The translations under genes and the position numbers were made by a program. The notes under the pieces were generated by a model. It searched no databases. It was not told the origin of the DNA and saw nothing but the letters and a program-made list of their open reading frames with translations. A stretch of 64,000 nt of DNA from Eubacterium maltosivorans (lineage in GTDB: Bacteria; Bacillota; Clostridia; Eubacteriales; Eubacteriaceae): the NCBI RefSeq assembly GCF_002441855.2, contig NZ_CP029487.1, positions 682,001 to 746,000 on the forward strand, in the 5' to 3' direction. Shown piece by piece: positions 58,606 through 64,000 of the stretch; the stretch's first letter is position 1, and each line of letters starts with the position of its first letter.

Positions 58606-59668
58606 GGGATTCCTCCTTTGGAATGGAAATAAAAATGTGAAAGCCATGCTCTCTACGGATATTTAGATTGCCGTTCAGAGCCTCTACACGGTCTGCGATA
58701 TTCTGTAAACCGATTCCGCTGTGACCTGAGGCTATAGTACTGCCGTTATCCTCAATAATGAGCTGATACAATGCCGGGTGCTCTCTCAAGGAGATTTTTA
58801 CACTGCTGGCATCTGAGTGACGCATAACATTTGAAAGCGCCTCTTTTACGATTGTAATAAAGGCATACCGCTGCTCCTTCGAGGGGTTACCTTCGATTCC
58901 GTAATCAAGGGAGACCTCGCAGAAATCAAAATCATCGATCAACGAGCATATCTGAGTCTGGCAGTCAATAGATTCATCGTGAAGATTATGCACTGAATCC
59001 CGAATACTGTCCATAGCCTGGGAAAGCGTATCCTTGATTTCAACCAGATTTTCCTGAAGCGGCTCCTCTGGATGGATTGCCATGAGTGCGCCCACCTGTA
59101 AGATAGAGCGGGACAGCAGATGCCCAACATTATCGTGTATTTCACGGGCGATACGGTTTCGTTCATTTAAGGTTGCCAGATTCACCTCATAATCCTGTTT
59201 TTCCATCAGGTCTTTATTTTTACTCTCTAGCAGCATTGCGTTTTCACGCGTTGTGTCTCGAAGGGTACGGTAATCAAGGTTTAGCCGGTTAACCAGCTCC
59301 TCGTTTCTGCGAAGCAAACCTGACAGCCCAAACAGAATAATCAAAATCAGCCCGATATTAAAGGGCAGGCTTTTCAGATTAACCACAAGAGCTGTGCCTG
59401 CCAGAAAAAACAACCCAATGCCACTCTTGCTGAAAGCATCATAATATACGAGCGGATAGTAAAAGAAAAAATCCGTGCAATAAAAGGAAGCAATGGTGAA
59501 TACGCCGATGGCTGCAATTTTGAAGTAGCGGTTTGAAAAATAGTAGTTCAACGCTGAGACTGTCACCGCAGCCAGAAAAGCAACGACCGAAAAGATGCTT
59601 ATCCTGCCGAGAGCGACCAGCGCACAGGAACAGATCAGCAGCGTAATACGGTTAAACAAGCTGTTCAT
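58586..59668 (-). CDS. Sensor histidine kinase, HisKA_3 (DesK/LnrJ-like)
   Basis: 360 residues. About five hydrophobic helices (residues 5-125), a coiled-coil linker, then the phospho-His in RNRIAREIHDNVGHLLSRSI (near residues 175-194) and a HATPase_c domain with EALSNVMRHS, EDNGSTIASGHSGIGLQNIADRVEAL. There is no extracellular sensor domain, so it probably senses within the membrane. Start ATG 59668 follows GAGGAGGAAG. It lies divergently from the ABC transporter operon. Confidence 0.93.
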   Translation of the reverse strand: MNSLFNRITLLICSCALVALGRISIFSVVAFLAAVTVSALNYYFSNRYFKIAAIGVFTIASFYCTDFFFYYPLVYYDAFSKSGIGLFFLAGTALVVNLKSLPFNIGLILIILFGLSGLLRRNEELVNRLNLDYRTLRDTTRENAMLLESKNKDLMEKQDYEVNLATLNERNRIAREIHDNVGHLLSRSILQVGALMAIHPEEPLQENLVEIKDTLSQAMDSIRDSVHNLHDESIDCQTQICSLIDDFDFCEVSLDYGIEGNPSKEQRYAFITIVKEALSNVMRHSDASSVKISLREHPALYQLIIEDNGSTIASGHSGIGLQNIADRVEALNGNLNIRREHGFHIFISIPKEESHESNRY

Positions 59669-59836
59669 AAACTTCCTCCTCAATAAAATTCTTAATACTT
59701 TACTATACCACTCTTTTAGTTTTTACACAAATTTATTTTCTTAATTACATTTGTCATACGTTTTGTTGATGTAAGACACTACCGAAAGCCAAGATGGCAG
59801 CGTAAAATAAGAGTATCACATACAGGAGGCACCATC
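59669..59836. promoter_or_regulatory. Divergent regulatory region between kinase and ABC operon
   Basis: The 168-bp gap contains an inverted pair TTACAT (59745-59750) / ATGTAA (59769-59774) separated by 18 bp, a candidate response-regulator site. I see no clear consensus promoter. Confidence 0.35.
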
Positions 59837-60769
59837 ATGGTCATCAATGTTAAAAATTTAGTTAAGCGTTACGGTGGACTCGTCGCCGTTGATCATTTTA
59901 ATCTTGAGGTCAGAGAAGGCGAAATTTTTGGTCTGCTTGGGCCAAATGGCTCAGGAAAGTCTACCACCATCAATTGCATCTTATCCCTGCTCAAATATGA
60001 CAAAGGCAGCATTGAGGTTTTCGGTAAACCTATGACGCCAACCTCTTACGCTCTCAAGCGGGATATCGGAATTGTTATGCAGAATGTCGCGGTGTTTAAT
60101 GAATTAACCGTTTATGAAAACATTAACTACTTTTGCGGTCTATATATTAAGGACAAGGAAGAACGCCGCGCTCTGGTCGAGGAGGCAATCCGTTTTGTCG
60201 GCCTTGAAGATTTCAAACGCTTTCTGCCCAAAAAACTCAGTGGCGGCCTGCTCAGACGTTTAAATATTGCCTGTGGCATTGCGCATAAGCCAAAGCTCAT
60301 CATTCTTGATGAACCAACCGTCGCTGTCGATCCGCAGAGCCGGAATGCTATTCTGGAAGGTATTCAAAAGCTTAACGAGGAGGGAGCGACAATTGTCTAT
60401 ACCTCTCATTATATGGAAGAGGTCGAACAGATCTGCACCCGCATTGCCATTATGGATAAAGGGAAAACACTGGCCATGGGCACAAAGGAAGAACTGAAAG
60501 CCATGATTCGCTCAGCGGAAACCGTACACGTCGAAATTTTTGATCTTTCCGACGCTCATCTTCACATCATTGAGTCACAGGACTCTGTCTCAAAGGTCCA
60601 CTACCAGAACAACTTTCTGGAAATCCATTATTCTGGTGGGAAAAATAATTTAATGCAGCTGCTTAACTATCTGCAAAATAACGGAATCAGCTTTGGCCGT
60701 GTCACTTCTGAGGAGCCAACACTAAATGACGTATTCCTCGAAATCACGGGTAAAGAGCTGAGAGATTAG
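59837..60769 (+). CDS. ABC-2 exporter ATP-binding protein (LnrL-like)
   Basis: 310 residues. Walker A GPNGSGKST (near residues 36-44), Q-loop MQNV, the signature LSGGLLRRLNIAC (near 134-146; the usual LSGGQ has Leu at the fifth position) and Walker B LIILDEPTVAVD. The C-terminal 80 residues form a DUF4162-like domain. With two permeases and a divergent two-component system, the set resembles the LnrLMN linearmycin-type lipid-active drug exporters. AGGAGG precedes the start. Confidence 0.9.
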   Translation: MVINVKNLVKRYGGLVAVDHFNLEVREGEIFGLLGPNGSGKSTTINCILSLLKYDKGSIEVFGKPMTPTSYALKRDIGIVMQNVAVFNELTVYENINYFCGLYIKDKEERRALVEEAIRFVGLEDFKRFLPKKLSGGLLRRLNIACGIAHKPKLIILDEPTVAVDPQSRNAILEGIQKLNEEGATIVYTSHYMEEVEQICTRIAIMDKGKTLAMGTKEELKAMIRSAETVHVEIFDLSDAHLHIIESQDSVSKVHYQNNFLEIHYSGGKNNLMQLLNYLQNNGISFGRVTSEEPTLNDVFLEITGKELRD

Positions 60770-60780
60770 GAGGCCTCCCA

Positions 60781-61926
60781 ATGTTTTCCCTTTTATATAC
60801 CAACCGTATAAAATGCCTTTTGCGGGATAAAGCACTGGTTTTCTGGACACTGCTCTTTCCGCTGATACTGGCTACACTGTTCCATTTTGCCTTCAGTAAT
60901 ATTTTATCAGACCATAACTTTAAAGCGGTTCCTGTTGCCGTGATCGAAAACGAAGATTATCAGAAAAATGAAAGTTTTAAGGAAACTATGAAAGCTGTTT
61001 CCGGTGGAGAAGACTCGATTTTTAAGCTCTCATTAACCTCGGATACCGGCAAAGCAAAGGAATGGCTTGCAGATGGTACGGTATCAGGCATTGTTGCCAT
61101 GACTGGTGATAAACCCGAGCTTACAGTGACTGAATCAGGTATCAATCAGACCATTATCAAAAATGTGCTGGACCAGTATATTCGAATTTATCACACAGTT
61201 GCTGACATCGCTCAGTCAAATCCACAGGCCTTTGCTCAGGGATTTATGGATGAGGTTGGCAGCATCAAAGACTACACTGCCGCCGGGTCCCTGACTGACA
61301 AAAGTCTGAACACACTTCTCATCAGTTACTACGCGCTGCTGGCAATGGCCTGTTTTTACGGTGCATTTCTAGGGCTTCAGGATATGGTTGATATCCAGGC
61401 TAATTTATCCGACAAAGCTGCTCGCTTAGCTGTCGCGCCCACACATAAGTTCAAGTTATTGGCCATTAACTTTTGCGCGACACTCACTATCCACTTTATT
61501 GAAATTCTTATCCTTATCGCCTATATGGTTTTTATGCTGAATGTTGAGATGGGAAACCATATTCCTGAAATCCTGCTGATTAGCTTAATCGGGTCGGTCT
61601 GCGGCATTACATTCGGGACAATGATAGGCGTTCTGGTAAAAGGAAGCGAGGGACTTAAGACGGGTATTCTCGTGGCATTCACTATGCTCATGTCCTTTCT
61701 GGCTGGCATGATGTCGCCAGATATCAAGTACAGTATTCGCTTAAGCGTCCCCTGGGCTGAGGCAGTCAATCCTGTCAGTCAGATTACAGATGCCTTTTAC
61801 AGTCTTTATTATTATGACGGCGGATCAAAATTTTATACCTGTATCGCTATTCTGTGCATTTTTGCGCTGATTTTTTCCACCGTTACTTACTTCATTATCC
61901 GGAGGCAGCAATATGCAAGTCTTTAA
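60781..61926 (+). CDS. ABC-2 transporter permease
   Basis: 381 residues. An N-terminal helix, a long extracytoplasmic loop (about residues 45-175) and five or six C-terminal helices including SYYALLAMACFYGAFLGLQ and GLKTGILVAFTMLMSFLAGMM, the ABC2_membrane_3 layout. It overlaps the next permease gene by 14 nt. Confidence 0.88.
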   Translation: MFSLLYTNRIKCLLRDKALVFWTLLFPLILATLFHFAFSNILSDHNFKAVPVAVIENEDYQKNESFKETMKAVSGGEDSIFKLSLTSDTGKAKEWLADGTVSGIVAMTGDKPELTVTESGINQTIIKNVLDQYIRIYHTVADIAQSNPQAFAQGFMDEVGSIKDYTAAGSLTDKSLNTLLISYYALLAMACFYGAFLGLQDMVDIQANLSDKAARLAVAPTHKFKLLAINFCATLTIHFIEILILIAYMVFMLNVEMGNHIPEILLISLIGSVCGITFGTMIGVLVKGSEGLKTGILVAFTMLMSFLAGMMSPDIKYSIRLSVPWAEAVNPVSQITDAFYSLYYYDGGSKFYTCIAILCIFALIFSTVTYFIIRRQQYASL

Positions 61927-63082
61927 AACCTATTTTAAAATTATTAAAAGCAATCTTATGCAGATGATGATCTATATCGTTATTTTCATCGGCCTGGCTG
62001 TTTTATTTTCAATGATGTCACAGACTAATAACAATGTGAGTTTTACACCCCGAAAGCCATCGGTGGCCATTGTCAATCATGATGAAAACAGCGAGCTTCT
62101 CCGTGGCTTTACCGATTATCTTGATCAAAATGCCGATATTGTGCCGCTGAAGGATGATCCGTCAACACTTAAAGACGCGCTTTTTTTCAGAGAAGTCGTT
62201 TATATTGCAATCATTCCCAAAGGATTTACCCAGGCCTTTATGGCGGGCGAAAATCCCGAAATTATTGAAAATACAGTCCCAGACAGTGATTTTGAGTATC
62301 AGTCGGGTCAGCTTGTCAATCAGTATTTTAATACGGCTCAGCTCTACCTAAAGGGAATTCCAGATATCAGTCAGGCGGAGCTCTCAAAAAAAACAGCTGC
62401 TAGTATGGATGATCAGACAACTGTGACGCTGGATCAGATTTCCATTGAGGAGGGGATTCCAAGCTATTCCTATTATTTTAATTACCTTGCCTATGCTCTG
62501 CTGGCTGTTTTGATTCTCGGCATTTCCTCGATTATGATGGTCTTTAACAATCAGGATATCAAACGCCGTAACAGTTGTGCCCCTATGCGCCTTAAAAATT
62601 TCAACGCACAGCTGGCAATCGCCAGCACGATTTTTGGCCTTATCGTCTGGGCATTTATGCTTCTGGTCGCCTTTATACTTTACGACATTACGCCAGACAA
62701 TCTGCCGCTGGTTTTGCTCTGCAGCGCCAATGCTCTTCTTATGACCTTTACTGCACTTGGGATTGCTTTCCTGACAGGTCAGTTCATAAAAAACTACAAC
62801 ATTCAAAGTGCCGTTGCCAATGTGGTCTCACTCGGACTCTGCTTTCTGAGCGGTGTTTTTGTCCCTCAATATCTGTTGGGTGACACGGTTAAGGCCATTG
62901 CCAGCTTTACGCCAACTTACTGGTACATTAAAGCAAACAATGCCATTATCGGTTTGAAGAGTTTTAACATGGAAGCCCTGTCCCCTGTTTTCGCTGATAT
63001 GGTGATTCTGACGGGCTTTATCATCGCTATCTTTGCAGTCGGCCTGATGATCAGCCGATACCGCCAGCTCAGCCGAAATTAA
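61913..63082 (+). CDS. ABC-2 transporter permease
   Basis: 389 residues with the same topology as the preceding permease: first helix at about residues 14-33, extracytoplasmic domain to about 190, then six helices ending with the VGLMISRYRQLSRN tail. The two permeases probably form a heterodimer driven by the ATPase encoded at 59837. A terminator follows directly. Confidence 0.88.
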   Translation: MQVFKTYFKIIKSNLMQMMIYIVIFIGLAVLFSMMSQTNNNVSFTPRKPSVAIVNHDENSELLRGFTDYLDQNADIVPLKDDPSTLKDALFFREVVYIAIIPKGFTQAFMAGENPEIIENTVPDSDFEYQSGQLVNQYFNTAQLYLKGIPDISQAELSKKTAASMDDQTTVTLDQISIEEGIPSYSYYFNYLAYALLAVLILGISSIMMVFNNQDIKRRNSCAPMRLKNFNAQLAIASTIFGLIVWAFMLLVAFILYDITPDNLPLVLLCSANALLMTFTALGIAFLTGQFIKNYNIQSAVANVVSLGLCFLSGVFVPQYLLGDTVKAIASFTPTYWYIKANNAIIGLKSFNMEALSPVFADMVILTGFIIAIFAVGLMISRYRQLSRN

Positions 63083-63083
63083 A

Positions 63084-63121
63084 AGAAGACGCCGGATTTT
63101 TATTCCGGCGCCTTCTTTTTT
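63084..63121. terminator. Bidirectional terminator
   Basis: AAGAAGACGCCGG/CCGGCGCCTTCTT, 12-13 bp with one mismatch, followed by TTTTTT, between the convergent ABC permease and FmdE-like genes. Confidence 0.85.
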
Positions 63122-63647
63122 ACCATCCTCTGTTGTAGGGGTTGAAGCAGTCTTCACAGACAATTTTACCTTCCTGTAGATGCATTTTATGTTCTGGAGC
63201 GCCCTCGCCGCAAAGCTCACAAAAGACCGTAGTAAAAATTCGGGCTTTTTCAGGAAGCTCAAATTTTGGCATTGAATAGTCAAACAGTTCATCAAGCGGC
63301 GCATTTAGCAGGTACTCCTGATATTCACTCTTACTCATCATTTCTTTTTTGCGGGCCTTCAGATAAATACGCAACTTCTCACCTGTGGCGCGGTTAAAAA
63401 ACGAAAAAGCCTGCTTTCCTGTATTTCTGTATAAAAGGTTTCCCTTTCCAAAGGTACAGCCAAGCAAGGCCTGTATTGCATCCACACTGCAAGAGTCATT
63501 TTCTGCAACGCACACAATCTCTTCGTCCTCCGATGAGCCAATGCGCAGCATTTCCTTTGCCGCATCGCTGACGCGCACGCCAATAGCCAGCCCGGGACAC
63601 TCGTGCCTGTGAAATTCAACAGCCTTTATCCATAATGCATTATTCAT
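63120..63647 (-). CDS. FmdE-family protein with C-terminal zinc finger
   Basis: 175 residues from ATG 63647 (GGATGTG upstream). The N-terminal [19 protein letters not shown] (near residues 12-30) and [28 protein letters not shown]-type segment (read [15 protein letters not shown]) are the FmdE core. The C-terminus has two CxxC pairs (CELCG, CEDC). FmdE proteins are metal-binding relatives of formylmethanofuran dehydrogenase subunit E and are common in acetogens and methanogens. The exact role is unknown. Confidence 0.88.
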   Translation of the reverse strand: [175 protein letters not shown]

Positions 63648-63713
63648 AACAATCACATCCTTTTTTTATAACAATTATACTATATTTTATGTTAAAGTCT
63701 CTTAAAAACATTA

Positions 63714-63741
63714 AAAACCGCATTCTTTTAACGAATGCGGT
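63714..63741 (-). terminator. Terminator of the ECF S-component gene
   Basis: CCGCATTC/GAATGCGG with a 7-nt loop and a T-run on the minus strand. Confidence 0.8.
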
Positions 63742-63756
63742 GAGTTAGATGAATTA

Positions 63757-63999
63757 TTATTTTTTAACGCCGTACTTTAAAAGCGCTTTGCAGATCGCTA
63801 ACGTCAATACCCCGGCAACAATCGCTTCTGGAACACCGTTAATACCGATAACCGCCAAAATGGCGCCATAAAGCGCTGAGATATCCATTTCCTTTGCGGA
63901 TGCATAGCTCTGTCCAAAAAAGAAATAAATCATATTCATAACGAGCAGTGTGTTGGTAAGCGATCCGCCAACACCAGCACAGGTCAAGGCCAGAGCATC
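63757..63999 (-). CDS. ECF transporter S component, C-terminal part
   Basis: The frame runs off the right edge. The visible 80 residues include the hydrophobic segments SLTNTLLVMNMIYFFFG and ALYGAILAVIGINGVPEAIVAGVLTLAICKALLKY. The AGVGGSLTNT and GVPEAIVAG loops are typical of group II ECF S components. The substrate cannot be judged from this fragment. Confidence 0.75.
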   Translation of the reverse strand, partial: DALALTCAGVGGSLTNTLLVMNMIYFFFGQSYASAKEMDISALYGAILAVIGINGVPEAIVAGVLTLAICKALLKYGVKK

Positions 64000-64000
64000 A

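Overview
The window looks like the chromosome of a low-to-moderate GC, anaerobic, monoderm Firmicute of the Clostridia. Gene content points to the Eubacteriaceae (Eubacterium limosum/callanderi or Acetobacterium type). That placement is inferred from T-box-controlled pheST and thrS, thrS-infC-rpmI-rplT clustering, a V-type ATPase, anaerobic sulfite reductase AsrABC, an FmdE-like protein and several ECF transporter S components. No 16S or other marker gene is present to confirm it.

Layout. 1-6.3 kb: end of a V-ATPase operon, a small zinc-ribbon gene with a structured leader, GIY-YIG nuclease, potassium channel, secreted metallo-beta-lactamase-fold protein, LRR protein, threonine ammonia-lyase. 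6.3-10.9 kb: a MurT/GatD-like pair that has lost its catalytic residues, an MnmA-like thiouridylase and glmM. 10.9-12.7 kb: a preQ1-I riboswitch controlling a nucleoside hydrolase (QueK-like) and an ECF S component, read as queuosine/queuine salvage. 12.8-25.2 kb: HD phosphohydrolase, a tyrosine recombinase next to a 19-bp perfect palindrome, lexA, zapA, dprA, T-box-pheST, a TrmH methyltransferase, KtrAB potassium uptake, and rplT-rpmI-infC with an attenuated leader.

25.2-32.1 kb is the centrepiece: an apparently complete 6.8-kb filamentous (inovirus-like) prophage. Its order is two paralogous small early genes, a probable ssDNA-binding protein, small membrane proteins, two tandem major-coat-like proteins, a terminator, a tRNA-like element, a pIII-like adsorption protein, a pVI-like membrane protein, a Zot/pI assembly ATPase, a replication origin, Rep and a transposase. 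The replication module is of eukaryotic CRESS-DNA-virus type. Rep carries the HUH endonuclease and SF3 helicase motifs, and the origin is a 13-bp stem-loop presenting the nonanucleotide TAGTATTAC, followed by TGTGAC iterons. An intact IS30-family transposase, imperfect terminal inverted repeats and 15-bp flanking direct repeats suggest the whole phage integrates as an IS30-type transposon. The insertion lies exactly at the thrS stop codon, separating thrS from infC but leaving both intact.

32-64 kb: thrS with its T-box, DUF445 and FUSC-type membrane proteins, TPP-riboswitch-controlled thiW, a TetR-like gene without a DNA-binding domain, AsrABC sulfite reductase with a YeiH transporter and a LysR regulator, an FUSC-HAD fusion with a degenerate HAD domain, two flavodoxin-like pairs (one with a MarR regulator), a DUF6056-like membrane protein, citrate synthase, a Crp/Fnr regulator with a YgjP-like metallopeptidase, an SNF2 helicase, a two-component system divergent from an ABC-2 exporter (LnrJK-LnrLMN-like layout), an FmdE-like protein and a cut-off ECF S component.
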